Shown: one piece after another, positions 42,627 to 51,581 of the stretch
How the letters are laid out: each line of letters begins with the position of its first letter
Position numbering within the stretch: position 1 is the first letter of the stretch
Assembly (NCBI GenBank): GCA_050789255.1
Contig: JBOZRQ010000007.1
Coordinates: 1-64,000, forward strand
From: JBOZRQ01 sp050789255
GTDB lineage: Bacteria > Bacillota > Sulfobacillia > Symbiobacteriales > Symbiobacteriaceae
Direction: 5' to 3'
Length of the DNA: 64,000 nt
Notes under the pieces: generated by a model
Told to the model about the DNA's origin: nothing
Database searches by the model: none
The model's input: only the letters and a program-made list of their open reading frames with translations
Translations under genes and position numbers: made by a program

Positions 42627-43645
42627 GAATGCGCGCAGTTGCTGCCTTGCTGCTGTTGTTCCTGACGTCGGCGTGCACCCCCATGGCGGTCGACTATGAG
42701 CAAGTCAGCCGCACCGAGCGCATGGTCGCTCGCTTCAGCCACGTAACGGCTGAGAACAGCCCGAAACATCTGGCGGCCATGCGCTTTGCAGAGGCTGCGA
42801 GCGAGCGCGCAGCAGGTCGGCTGGAAGTACAGGTCTACCCCAACTCCCAGCTGTACCCGGATGTGGATGAGCTGGCGGCACTGCAGGAGGGCAGGATTCA
42901 CTTCATTGCGGTGGCGCCTTCCAAACTGGTCCAGTTCGACCCCTCGTGGCAGGTGTACGACCTCCCCTACCTGTTTTCCGACTTCGAAGCCGTGGAGAGG
43001 CTCTTTGAGAGTCCTGTTGGCATGCAGATGCGGCAACGGCTGGAGGCAAAGGGGCTAAAGGCGCTGTCCATCTGGCCGAACGGCTTTATGCACTTCACCA
43101 ACAGTGTGCGCCCGCTCGTCACCCCGGAGGATTTTCAAGGGCTTACCTTCCGAGTGCAGTCGGCGCATGTGCTACAGGACCAGTACGCAGCTCTGGGCGC
43201 CACCGCCGTGGTCAGCAGTTTCAGCTCGGTCTACGCCCAGCTTGAGAGTGGACGGATCGACGGACAGGAGAACACGCCGAACAACATTTTCTCCCGCAAC
43301 CTGCACAGGGTTCAGCCCTTCCTCACCGTGTCCGCACACCGATTTTTGGCCTACGTGGTCATCGCACAGGCGTCCTGGTGGAATGCACTGGACCCGGAGA
43401 TGCGCTCGGCGATGGAAAGCGGGTTGACGGAAGGCACGGCGTGGGCGCGACAAAACGCCGGGGCCATGAACGCCGAGTCCCTGGAAAAGGTGGTGGCATC
43501 CGGGTTGGTTCAGGTCCGTACCCTTACAGCCGCGGAGCGGGCGGTGCTGGAGAGGGCGTTTGAACCTGCCTACCGGGCTGTGGCAGCCCGCCTGGGCGCC
43601 CCCTTTCTCAATCAGGTCATCGCCTCCGCCCTGGGCAAGCCATAA
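42623..43645 (+). CDS. dctB: TRAP-type dicarboxylate-binding lipoprotein, DctB-like co-sensor
   Basis: Extracytoplasmic solute-binding protein of the DctP family, 340 residues. A lipobox (LLLLFLTSACTP) anchors it to the membrane. DctP features include RLEVQVYPNSQLYPDVDELA, LPYLFSDFEAVERLFESPVG, MHFTNSVRPLVTPEDFQGLT FRVQ and LESGRIDGQENTPNNI. No DctQ or DctM membrane genes are nearby. In Bacillus subtilis a similar orphan protein, DctB, works with DctS/DctR as a substrate co-sensor; the gene arrangement here supports the same role. The ATG overlaps the dctR stop (ATGA). Confidence 0.87.
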   Translation: MRMRAVAALLLLFLTSACTPMAVDYEQVSRTERMVARFSHVTAENSPKHLAAMRFAEAASERAAGRLEVQVYPNSQLYPDVDELAALQEGRIHFIAVAPSKLVQFDPSWQVYDLPYLFSDFEAVERLFESPVGMQMRQRLEAKGLKALSIWPNGFMHFTNSVRPLVTPEDFQGLTFRVQSAHVLQDQYAALGATAVVSSFSSVYAQLESGRIDGQENTPNNIFSRNLHRVQPFLTVSAHRFLAYVVIAQASWWNALDPEMRSAMESGLTEGTAWARQNAGAMNAESLEKVVASGLVQVRTLTAAERAVLERAFEPAYRAVAARLGAPFLNQVIASALGKP

Positions 43646-43652
43646 GACGTAG

Positions 43653-43688
43653 AAAGAGCTCGCCTCCCGATGGAGACGAGCTCTTTTT
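43653..43688. terminator. bidirectional intrinsic terminator
   Basis: A stem of 14 pairs with one mismatch (AAAGAGCTCG-C-CTCC at 43653-43667 with GGAG-A-CGAGCTCTTT at 43672-43686), a CGAT loop and a T-run on the + strand, with a matching A-run for the opposite direction. It lies between the convergent dctB and fadE. Confidence 0.92.
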
Positions 43689-43693
43689 GGATC

Positions 43694-45475
43694 CTAGCAA
43701 ACGTAACCGTCCTTCTCCAGCACCCGGGCGGCGATCTTGCGCTTCAGCCCCACTGTGTTGCTGGGGGTGTAGCGGGTCAGCCGCTTCAGCATGCTGAACT
43801 GGGTCCGGAGCACGTCGCCCTCCTCCTCGATCACGGGGAGCATGTTCCGGGCGATGGTGGTGATCCGCTCGAAGGCGTCCTGGCAGTAAGCCTGGGCCAT
43901 CTCCAGCTTGATGCCGGCGTTGCCCTTCTCCAGGGCCTTCAGCGCCCGGAGCACGGCGCTCTGCATGGCATAGATCTCGATCGCCACGTCGGCCATGCCC
44001 ATCAGCAGCTCCTGCTCCTGCTCCAGGGCCATCTGGAACTTCTGCACGCCCAGGCCGGCGAGCATCAGGAACACCTTCTGGGCCCGGCCGATCAGGAACT
44101 GCTCCTTGGCCAGCGGGGCCTCGGACTCGTCGAAGGGCTCCAGGTTCATCAGCTCATCCTGCAGGCCCATCATCGCCTGCATCAGCGGCAGCTCGCCCTT
44201 CATGGTCCGCTTCACCAGCGTGCCGGGGATCAGCAGGCGGTTGATCTCGTTGGTCCCCTCAAAGATCCGGTTGATGCGGCTGTCGCGGTAGGCGGCAGCG
44301 ATCGGGTACTCCTCCATAAAGCCGTACCCGCCGTGGATCTGCACGCCCTCGTCCACGCAGAAGTCCAGCACCTCAGAGCCGAAGACCTTGTTGACCGAGC
44401 ACTCGACCGCGTACTCCTCGATCCGCCGGGCCGACTCACGGCCGTAGTCGGCAGCGGTGGGGTCGGGCAGGTCGCCGAAGTTCGCATCGAACAGGCCGGC
44501 GGTGCGGTAGATCATCGACTCGTTGACGAAGGTGCGGATGTTCATGTCCGCCAGCTTCGCCTGGATCGCCCGGAACTCGGCGATCGGCTTGCCGAACTGC
44601 TTGCGGGTCTTGGCGTACTCGGCGGCAATGTTGACCACCTGCTTGGTGGAGCCCACCACGCCGGCGCCCAGCTTCCAGCGGCCCACGTTCAGCACGTTGA
44701 AGGCGATCACATGGCCGCGGCCGATCTCGCCCAGCAGGTTCTCAGCCGGGACCTTGGCGTCCTCCAGGATCAGCGAGCAGGTGGAGGAGGCGTGCAGGCC
44801 CATCTTGTTCTCCTCAGGACCCACGGAGACGCCGGGGAAGGTCCGCTCCACAATGAAGGCGGAGAACTTCTCCCCGTCGACCTTGGCGTAAACCACGAAC
44901 ACGTCGGCGAAGGCCGAGTTGGTGATCCACTGCTTGGTGCCGTTCAGGGTCCAGTACTTGCCGTCCTCGCTCAGGACCGCCGTGGTGCGGGCGCCGAGGG
45001 CGTCGGAGCCGCTGCCGGGCTCGGTGAGGGCGTAGGCAGCGATCCACTCGCCGGTGGCCAGCTTCGGCAGGTACTTCGCCTTCTGCTCGTGGGTGCCGAA
45101 GTAGGCGATCGGGTAGGTGCCGATGCCAATGTGGGCGCCCAACGTCACAGCGAAGGGGCCGGAGTAGCCAAACATCTCGGTGGCCACCGTGGCGGTCACC
45201 TTGTCGAGGCCCAGGCCGCCGTACTGCTCGGGGATCTCCAGGGAGAGCAGGCCCAGGTCGCCGGCCTCCTTCAGGAGGGGCCGGGAGTAGCGGGGCTTAT
45301 CTTTCTCGATGGTGGGCAGCATGGCGTGGATCTTCTCCGAGTAGTCCCGGGCGGTCTCGGCGATCATGCGCTGCTCCTCGTTCAGATCCTCCGGGGTGAA
45401 CACATCGGCCGGGCTGGGGGTCTGGAGCAGGTACGAACCACCCTTGATCTTGGTCGCGACCTTGGTTTCAGCCAT
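43694..45475 (-). CDS. fadE: acyl-CoA dehydrogenase (FadE-type)
   Basis: First oxidation step of beta-oxidation, passing electrons to ETF. 593 residues, the long form with a C-terminal extension of about 170 residues after the core. Core signatures: LTEPGSGSDALGARTTA, WITNSAFADVFVVYAKV and the catalytic-Glu segment RINRIFEGTNEINRLLIPGT. It ends the fadN-fadA-fadE operon, the same order as in Bacillus subtilis. The ETF genes upstream provide the electron acceptor. Confidence 0.94.
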   Translation of the reverse strand: MAETKVATKIKGGSYLLQTPSPADVFTPEDLNEEQRMIAETARDYSEKIHAMLPTIEKDKPRYSRPLLKEAGDLGLLSLEIPEQYGGLGLDKVTATVATEMFGYSGPFAVTLGAHIGIGTYPIAYFGTHEQKAKYLPKLATGEWIAAYALTEPGSGSDALGARTTAVLSEDGKYWTLNGTKQWITNSAFADVFVVYAKVDGEKFSAFIVERTFPGVSVGPEENKMGLHASSTCSLILEDAKVPAENLLGEIGRGHVIAFNVLNVGRWKLGAGVVGSTKQVVNIAAEYAKTRKQFGKPIAEFRAIQAKLADMNIRTFVNESMIYRTAGLFDANFGDLPDPTAADYGRESARRIEEYAVECSVNKVFGSEVLDFCVDEGVQIHGGYGFMEEYPIAAAYRDSRINRIFEGTNEINRLLIPGTLVKRTMKGELPLMQAMMGLQDELMNLEPFDESEAPLAKEQFLIGRAQKVFLMLAGLGVQKFQMALEQEQELLMGMADVAIEIYAMQSAVLRALKALEKGNAGIKLEMAQAYCQDAFERITTIARNMLPVIEEEGDVLRTQFSMLKRLTRYTPSNTVGLKRKIAARVLEKDGYVC

Positions 45476-45495
45476 TGCTCGACGAACCTCCCTCG

Positions 45496-46674
45496 CTAAT
45501 GCACAAACTCAAGCACACCGGCGGCGCCCATGCCGCCGCCTACGCACATGGTCACCAGGCCATACTTGGCGCCCCTGCGCCGGGCCTCGTGGAGAATCGA
45601 GACCGTCAACCGGGCGCCGGAGCAGCCCAGGGGGTGGCCCAGGGCAATCGCGCCGCCGTTCACGTTCACCTTCTCCATGTCGAACTCCAGCTGCCGGGAG
45701 ACGGCCAGGGCCTGCGAGGCAAAGGCCTCGTTCAGCTCGATCAGGTCCATGTCCTGCACGCCCAGCCCAGCCAGCTTCAGCGCCTTGGGCACCGCGGAGA
45801 CCGGGCCAATGCCCATTACATCGGGGTCGACTCCACCCACAGCGAAGGAGCGGAAGACCGCCATCGGCTTCAGCCCGAGCTCCTGGGCCTTCTCGGCGCT
45901 CATCAGCACCACGGCGGCGGCGCCATCGGTGGTCTGGCTGGAGTTGCCGGCGGTCACGTTGCCCTTCACGGAGAAGGCGGGCTTCAGCTTGCCCAGCGCC
46001 TCCAGGGTCGTGTCACGGCGAACGCCCTCGTCGGTGTCGAACAGGACCTCCTTCTCCACGGCCTTCTTGCCGTCGAAGGTGACCTGCTTGACGGTGACGG
46101 GGACGATCTCCTCCTTGAACTTGCCGGCGTCGATCGCCGCGGCGGCCCGCTGGTGGGAGCGCAGGGCGAACTGGTCGCAGTCCTCACGGCTCACGCTGAA
46201 CCGGGCGCAAACGTTCTCGGCGGTGTGACCCATCGAGATATAGAGCTGCGGGTAGGTCGACACAATCTCCGGGTGCGGGCGGGGGGTGTGGCCGCCCATC
46301 GGCACACGGCTCATCGACTCGGTGCCGCCGGCCACCACCACGTCAGCGCTGCCCGCTGCAATGTGGTGCGCCCCGATGGCGATCGCATTCAGGCCGCTGG
46401 CGCAGAAGCGGTTGATGGTGAAACCAGGCACGCTGGACGGCAGCCCGGCCCGCATCGCGGCGATTCGGCCAAAGTTCAGGCCCTGCTCGCCCTCCGGGAA
46501 GGCGCAGCCGAGCACCACATCCTCCACCAAGTTCGGGTCGAGGCCGGGCGCCCGCTTGATGGCCTCCCGGATCACCGTGCCGGCCATATCTTCGGGGCGC
46601 AGGTCCTTCATGGTACCCTTCGGCGCCTTGCCCTGCGCAAGGCGGGCCGCACTTACGATGACAACTTCACGCAT
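45496..46674 (-). CDS. fadA: acetyl-CoA acyltransferase (3-ketoacyl-CoA thiolase)
   Basis: Thiolytic last step of beta-oxidation. 392 residues. Active-site residues are all present: acyl-accepting Cys in TINRFCASGLNAIAIGAHHI, His in ALGHPLGCSGARL and the second Cys in CVGGGMGAAGVLEF. It lies 15 bases after fadN and 20 before fadE. Confidence 0.95.
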   Translation of the reverse strand: MREVVIVSAARLAQGKAPKGTMKDLRPEDMAGTVIREAIKRAPGLDPNLVEDVVLGCAFPEGEQGLNFGRIAAMRAGLPSSVPGFTINRFCASGLNAIAIGAHHIAAGSADVVVAGGTESMSRVPMGGHTPRPHPEIVSTYPQLYISMGHTAENVCARFSVSREDCDQFALRSHQRAAAAIDAGKFKEEIVPVTVKQVTFDGKKAVEKEVLFDTDEGVRRDTTLEALGKLKPAFSVKGNVTAGNSSQTTDGAAAVVLMSAEKAQELGLKPMAVFRSFAVGGVDPDVMGIGPVSAVPKALKLAGLGVQDMDLIELNEAFASQALAVSRQLEFDMEKVNVNGGAIALGHPLGCSGARLTVSILHEARRRGAKYGLVTMCVGGGMGAAGVLEFVH

Positions 46675-46689
46675 GTTTGCCCACCTCCC

Positions 46690-49116
46690 TTAGTTCCGCA
46701 GCGGCTTGCCGGTCTTGAGGATATACTGCATGCGGTCCTGGCTCTTCTTCTCGCCGCAGAGGCTCAGGAACGCCTCCCGCTCGATGTCGAGCAGGTACTG
46801 CTCGGTCACGTAGGTGCCCCGGGCGACCTTGCCGCCGGAGAGCACGTACGCCAGCTTCTTGCCAATGTGCATGTCGTAGTCCGAGATATAGCCGCTCAGC
46901 CGCATGTTGTAGAGGCCCAGCTCCAGCACGGCCCGGCCGTCGGCACCGACCACGGGGATCATTTGCTGCTGGGGGGCCTTGTAGCCGGCCCGGGCCAGCT
47001 CCAGCACGGACTGCTTCGCCTCGTAAAGCTGATGGTCCCGGTTCACGGCGATCCGGTCGGTCTTGCGGAGGTAGCCCAGCTGCTGGGCCTCCACACCGCT
47101 GGTGGAGACCTTGGCGGTACCGATCGTCTCGAAGACCTTGTTGACTACGGGCTGCAGGTCCAAGCCGGTGCCGGAGGCCATCTGAGCGGCGCCGCCCATA
47201 CCTCCGCCCGAGGAGGGCAGGGTCTCCAGGGCCCGGATCAGGACCTCCTTGTTGCCGCCGCTGCCCGGAATCAGGCCGGCGCCGACCTCCACCAGACCCA
47301 TGTAGGTCTCGGCGGAGGCGATTACTCGGTCAGCCGGAGCGCAAATCTCATAGCCGCCGCCCAGGGTCATGCCATAGGGCGCCGCGACCACGGGCTTGGG
47401 GGCGTACTTCAGCTGCATGCAGGCGGTCTGCATGGAGCGGATCATGAAGTCGACCTCATCCCACTCTTCGTCCTGGGACTCGCTCAGGATCAGCATCAGG
47501 TTGGCGCCGACGCAGAAGTTCTCCGTGCGGGCGCCGATCACCAGGCCCTCCCACTTGCCGGAGTGCAGCTCCTCCACGGCAGTCCGCATCATGGTGATGA
47601 TATCGGTGCCAATGGCGGTCTTGGGGGAGTGGGTCTCGAAGAGCAGCACGTCGTCGCCCATGTCGATCAGGCTGGCGCCCTTCTTGGCCTTCACAACCCG
47701 GCCCTGCGCCCGGAGCTGCTCAATGTCGATGATGCGCTCGTTGGCGGGCTGGGCCTTGTAGTCGCCGGCCTTGATGAAGTGGTAGGTGGTGGCGGGCTCC
47801 CGGCGGTAGAAGCCGCCGGCCTTCGCCGCCGCCTTCACCCAGTCGGGGATCATGGCGCCCTCGCGCTCCATGCGCTCCACCGACTTGGCGACGCCGATGG
47901 CGTCCCAGGCCTCGAACGGGCCCATCTCCCAGTTGTAGCCCCACTTCATGGCGTTGTCGATGGCGACCACGTCGTCGGCGATCTCGCCGACCTTCTCCGC
48001 GGAGTAGAGCAGGGTCTGCTTGAAGACCTCCCAGAGGAAGCGGCCGGCCTTGTCATCGGCGTAGATGAGCGCCTGCAGGCGCTCCCGGGCGGTCGCCAGC
48101 GGCTTGGCGGCGTCCACCGAGGGGAAGCGGCCCTTGTTGCGCGGGCGGTACTCCAGGGTGTTCAAGTCCAGGGTGAGGATCTGGTCGCCGTCCTTCTTGA
48201 AGAAGCCCTGGCCGCTCTTCTGGCCCAGCCAGCCCCGCTTCACCATCTCACGCAGCTGGTCGGGCACCGAGAAGACGGCGGCCTCAGCGGCATTGGGGAT
48301 GGTGGCCCGGCAGTTGTCGGCCACGTGGACGAAGGTGTCCAGGCCGACCAGGTCCAGCGTGCGGAAGGTGGCGGTGCCCGGGCGCCCGATCAGCGGCCCG
48401 GTCAGCGAGTCGACCTCGTCGGCGCCGAGACCCATCTCCTGCATCGCCTGCAGGGTGATCATCATGCCGTAGGTGCCGATGCGGTTGCCAATGAAGTTCG
48501 GGGTGTCCTTGGCGGTGACTACACCCTTGCCCAGGACCCGCTCGCCGAACTCCTGCATGTGGGCCAGGACCTCGGGGGCGGTGTCAGGGGTGGGGATCAG
48601 CTCCAGCAGCTTCATATAGCGGGGCGGGTTGAAGAAGTGGGCGCCCAGGAAGTGGCTCCGGAACTCGGCCGGGGTACCCTCCACCATCTTCGCGATGGAG
48701 ATGCCGGAGGTGTTGGAGGCGACGATGGTGCCGGGCTTCCAGTGGGCAGCGACCTTCTTCCAGAGGTCCTGCTTGATCGCCAGGTTCTCCACGATCGCTT
48801 CGATGATGAAGTCGACCTCGCCCACCTTGGCCAGGTCGTCCTCGAAGTTGCCGGGGGTGATCAGCTCCAGGGCGCCCTTCTCGTAGACCGGGGAGGGCTT
48901 CATGGTGGCAAGCTTCTGGAGGGCGCCGAGCGCAAACCGGTTACGGACCGGTTTGGCCTCCAGGGTCAGGCCCTTCTTGGCCTCGTCCGGGGTCAGCTCC
49001 TTCGGGACAATGTCCAGCAGCAGGCTGGGGATCCCCACGTTGGCCAGGTGGGCCGCGATCTGCGAGCCCATCAGGCCGGCGCCCAGCACAGCTACCTTCC
49101 GGATCGCCTTAGGCAT
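46690..49116 (-). CDS. fadN: 3-hydroxyacyl-CoA dehydrogenase / enoyl-CoA hydratase
   Basis: Bifunctional enzyme for the middle two steps of beta-oxidation. 808 residues. N-terminal NAD-binding fold (VAVLGAGLMGSQIAAHLANV) with the dehydrogenase HFFNPPRYMKLLELIPTPD motif and a C-terminal crotonase domain (VIGARTENFCVGANL, PYGMTLGGGYEICAPADRVI, GLVEVGAGLIPGSGGNKE). The order dehydrogenase-then-hydratase is the FadN order of Bacillus, the reverse of Escherichia coli FadB. GGGAGG precedes the ATG. Confidence 0.94.
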   Translation of the reverse strand: MPKAIRKVAVLGAGLMGSQIAAHLANVGIPSLLLDIVPKELTPDEAKKGLTLEAKPVRNRFALGALQKLATMKPSPVYEKGALELITPGNFEDDLAKVGEVDFIIEAIVENLAIKQDLWKKVAAHWKPGTIVASNTSGISIAKMVEGTPAEFRSHFLGAHFFNPPRYMKLLELIPTPDTAPEVLAHMQEFGERVLGKGVVTAKDTPNFIGNRIGTYGMMITLQAMQEMGLGADEVDSLTGPLIGRPGTATFRTLDLVGLDTFVHVADNCRATIPNAAEAAVFSVPDQLREMVKRGWLGQKSGQGFFKKDGDQILTLDLNTLEYRPRNKGRFPSVDAAKPLATARERLQALIYADDKAGRFLWEVFKQTLLYSAEKVGEIADDVVAIDNAMKWGYNWEMGPFEAWDAIGVAKSVERMEREGAMIPDWVKAAAKAGGFYRREPATTYHFIKAGDYKAQPANERIIDIEQLRAQGRVVKAKKGASLIDMGDDVLLFETHSPKTAIGTDIITMMRTAVEELHSGKWEGLVIGARTENFCVGANLMLILSESQDEEWDEVDFMIRSMQTACMQLKYAPKPVVAAPYGMTLGGGYEICAPADRVIASAETYMGLVEVGAGLIPGSGGNKEVLIRALETLPSSGGGMGGAAQMASGTGLDLQPVVNKVFETIGTAKVSTSGVEAQQLGYLRKTDRIAVNRDHQLYEAKQSVLELARAGYKAPQQQMIPVVGADGRAVLELGLYNMRLSGYISDYDMHIGKKLAYVLSGGKVARGTYVTEQYLLDIEREAFLSLCGEKKSQDRMQYILKTGKPLRN

Positions 49117-49151
49117 ACAACTTTCGCCTCCCGAATGGTTGGTAGGAGGTC

Positions 49152-49216
49152 GGTAGGGGCACCTCTCGACGGCCTCGGGGTTGCCTGCCCAATGGCCGCC
49201 GAGAGGTACCCCTACC
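49152..49216. repeat. long imperfect hairpin between etfA and fadN
   Basis: Arms of 23 bases (49152-49174 and 49194-49216) pair with only two mismatches around a 19-base loop. No T-run follows in the - direction. It may attenuate or stabilise RNA between the two halves of the fatty-acid operon, or end the etf transcript. Confidence 0.7.
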
Positions 49217-49236
49217 TCCTGCGCCTGTAAAGTTAG

Positions 49237-50205
49237 TTAACCGAGCAGAGCCCTGAATTCTTGTGTCAGCAAGGGCACGACCTCAAACAGGTCCCCCACA
49301 ATACCATAGTCAGCCACCTTGAAAATCGGGGCCTCGGGGTCCTTATTGATCGCCACGATCACCTTCGAGGCGCTCATGCCGGCCAGGTGCTGAATGGCGC
49401 CGGAGATGCCGCAAGCGATGTAGAGGTCCGGGGTGACGGTCTTGCCGGTCTGGCCGACCTGCATGCTGTAGTCGCAGTAGCCGGCGTCGGCAGCCGCACG
49501 GGAGGCGCCCACGGCGGCGCCGAGCACGGAGGCCAGCTCATAGAGCGGCTTGAAGCCGTCGGCGCTCTTCACGCCGCGCCCGCCGGAGACCACGACCTTG
49601 GCGGCGGTCAGGTCCACCCCAGTCGCGGCCTTGCGCACGATCTCCTTGATCACGGTGCGCAGGTCGGCCGCCGGGGCGGCCATGTCAGATACCTCGCCAC
49701 TGCGGCTGGCGTCCACAGCGAGCGCCGACAGGTTGTTCGGACGAATCGTGGCCACGATCAGGCCCTGCTTGACGATCTGGGTTACGTAGGCCTTGCCGGC
49801 GTATATCGGCCGGGTGAAGACCACGTGGCCGCCCTCCACCTTCAGGTCGGTGGCGTCCGAGACCATGCCAGCGGCATTGCGCATAGCGAACCGAGGTCCC
49901 AGGTCGCGCCCAATGCCGGTGTGGCCCATGAAGACCACGTCGGGCTTCTGCTCCAGGTAGACGCCCTGGAGGGCGCCCAGCCAACCGTCCGGGGTGTAGT
50001 TCGCCAGGTGGTCGCCCTTCACGGTGACAACCCGGTCGGCGCCCCGCTGGACCAGCTCCTGGGCAAAGGCCCCATCCTGACCAATCAAAACGGCGGTCAC
50101 GGTGCCGCCCTCGGCAACCGTGCGGCCAGCGGCAATGCACTCGAAGGAGACCGGGCGAAGCGCCCCGTTGCGAACCTCAGCCAGAACAAGAACGTTGCGT
50201 GCCAT
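49237..50205 (-). CDS. etfA: electron transfer flavoprotein, alpha subunit
   Basis: With EtfB accepts electrons from acyl-CoA dehydrogenase. 322 residues with the C-terminal FAD-binding motif (PDLYIACGISGAIQHLAGMS, VIVAINKDPEAPIFKVADYG, IVGDLFEVVPLL) and VVVSGGRGVKSADGFKPLYE. It follows etfB by 17 bases. GGGAGG precedes the ATG. Confidence 0.95.
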   Translation of the reverse strand: MARNVLVLAEVRNGALRPVSFECIAAGRTVAEGGTVTAVLIGQDGAFAQELVQRGADRVVTVKGDHLANYTPDGWLGALQGVYLEQKPDVVFMGHTGIGRDLGPRFAMRNAAGMVSDATDLKVEGGHVVFTRPIYAGKAYVTQIVKQGLIVATIRPNNLSALAVDASRSGEVSDMAAPAADLRTVIKEIVRKAATGVDLTAAKVVVSGGRGVKSADGFKPLYELASVLGAAVGASRAAADAGYCDYSMQVGQTGKTVTPDLYIACGISGAIQHLAGMSASKVIVAINKDPEAPIFKVADYGIVGDLFEVVPLLTQEFRALLG

Positions 50206-50222
50206 GTTATGTATTCCTCCCG

Positions 50223-50978
50223 CTAAACCACTTTGGCTTCGCCGCGCAGCAGTTCGACCAGCTGCTTCGCCTGCTCGGCGGGAGAGCCCTTAAGGATCTT
50301 GTTCAGGCGGTTCTGCTGCGCCTGGAAGACGGAGGTCGCCTCGGTGAGAGCGGCGGCGCCGACACCCAGATCACCGGCGCCCACCCGGGCGATCGTCTTG
50401 CGCTTGGCCTTCATAATGCCCGGCACCGACGGGTAACGGGGCTCGTTCAGACCCTGCTGAGCGGTGACCAGGGCAGGCAGGGGCACCTCGAGCACCTCGG
50501 TGTCGCCCTCGGCGTCACGGTGCACGGTGGCCTTGCCGCCACCAACCTCCAGCTTCACAGCCGCAGCCACGTGGGGGATTCCCAGCGCCTCAGCCACCCG
50601 CAGAGCGGTCTGCCCGGCGCCGGTGTCCACCGACATTTTGCCGGCGAGCAGGAGGTCCCAGCTCTTCTGCTTGGCCCAGGCGGCCAGCAGGCTGGCGGTC
50701 ACGAACTCGTCAGCCCCGGCGGGCGCCTCAATCAGGACCGCCTCGTCGGCGCCCATGGCCAGCGCCCGGCGGAGCGCCTCCTCCACCCGGTCCGACCCGA
50801 CCGACACGACTGTCACCGTGCCGCCGGCGGCTTCCCGCAGCTTCAGGCCCTCCTCGACCGCATACTCGTCGTAGGGGTTAATCACCAGGGTAACGTCGTC
50901 CTCCGCGATGCGGCCGTCCTTCACGGTCACCTTCGCTTCCGTGTCAAATGTTTGCTTTAGCAGTATCAGGATCTCCAT
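50223..50978 (-). CDS. etfB: electron transfer flavoprotein, beta subunit
   Basis: Partner of EtfA. About 251 residues with the EtfB core (NPYDEYAVEEGLKLREAAGG, LAGKMSVDTGAGQTALRVAE, GLNEPRYPSVPGIMKAKRKT). I start at ATG 50978 (MEILILLKQTFD) behind GGGGGAG; the start lies inside the 3' end of the regulator gene, overlapping by 35 bases and implying coupled translation. Confidence 0.93.
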   Translation of the reverse strand: MEILILLKQTFDTEAKVTVKDGRIAEDDVTLVINPYDEYAVEEGLKLREAAGGTVTVVSVGSDRVEEALRRALAMGADEAVLIEAPAGADEFVTASLLAAWAKQKSWDLLLAGKMSVDTGAGQTALRVAEALGIPHVAAAVKLEVGGGKATVHRDAEGDTEVLEVPLPALVTAQQGLNEPRYPSVPGIMKAKRKTIARVGAGDLGVGAAALTEATSVFQAQQNRLNKILKGSPAEQAKQLVELLRGEAKVV

Positions 50979-51579
50979 GCCTTTGCGCTCCCCCTTGTAA
51001 GTCACATACGCCTCCGGCGATCAGCTCGAAGGTGGGTTCGGCCAGTGCCTCCAGATCGAACCTGTTTCCGGAGAGCACCCAGGCGGTCACCGTCTGGTCG
51101 ATCGTCCCGAAGACCATGTTGCGAACCTGGCGCGAATCAACTTGCCGGAACAGACCCTGCCGTTGGCCTTCCTCAACAATCCCGTCGATGACCTCAAAGT
51201 AGCCCTTCATGATCTCACTGATCTGGCGCTGAACGTCCGGCTCAGCCTGGCGCAGCTCGATCTGCGTCACCGCGGCCAAGTCCTTGTCGCAGCCCAGCCA
51301 GTGCAGGTGATGACCAATAAAGATCCGCAGCTTTTCGCGTGGGTCGGACACCTCAAGCAGGCTGGAGCGTGCCCGTTCGATCAGGACCCCCAGTCGATTG
51401 CGGAACAGAGAGACCAGCAGGTCGGGTTTGTTCTGAAAGTAAAGGTAGACGGTACCGGCCGCCACCCCGGCCTCCGCCGCGATGCGGGATATTTGTGAGC
51501 GGTGGTAGCCCTGCCGGGCGATGATGGTCTGCGCGGCATCCAAGATGGCAGCATACTTGTCGCCGCCCTTTTGTGCCAA
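50944..51579 (-). CDS. fadR: TetR-family fatty-acid regulator (FadR-like)
   Basis: Probable repressor of the beta-oxidation genes, released by acyl-CoA. 211 residues: N-terminal TetR helix-turn-helix (QISRIAAEAGVAAGTVYLYF QNKPDLL) and a helical ligand domain. Start TTG 51579 with GGGAGGTG 8 bases upstream, directly after the acyl-CoA ligase stop. The order ligase-regulator-etfB-etfA matches Bacillus lcfA-fadR-fadB-etfB-etfA without fadB. A matching operator lies at 53302-53327. Confidence 0.9.
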   Translation of the reverse strand: MAQKGGDKYAAILDAAQTIIARQGYHRSQISRIAAEAGVAAGTVYLYFQNKPDLLVSLFRNRLGVLIERARSSLLEVSDPREKLRIFIGHHLHWLGCDKDLAAVTQIELRQAEPDVQRQISEIMKGYFEVIDGIVEEGQRQGLFRQVDSRQVRNMVFGTIDQTVTAWVLSGNRFDLEALAEPTFELIAGGVCDLQGGAQRHGDPDTAKANI

Positions 51580-51581
51580 GC

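Noticed and set aside
42623..43645. Complete TRAP transporter
   Set aside because: No DctQ or DctM membrane proteins are encoded nearby; the terminator follows immediately.
45475..49230. Very long open frame on the + strand across the fad genes
   Set aside because: It lies opposite clear enzyme genes and has a His/Gly/Leu-rich composition typical of antisense frames in G+C-rich DNA, with no family motifs. The same applies to long antisense frames at 4266-6140 and 12968-14842.
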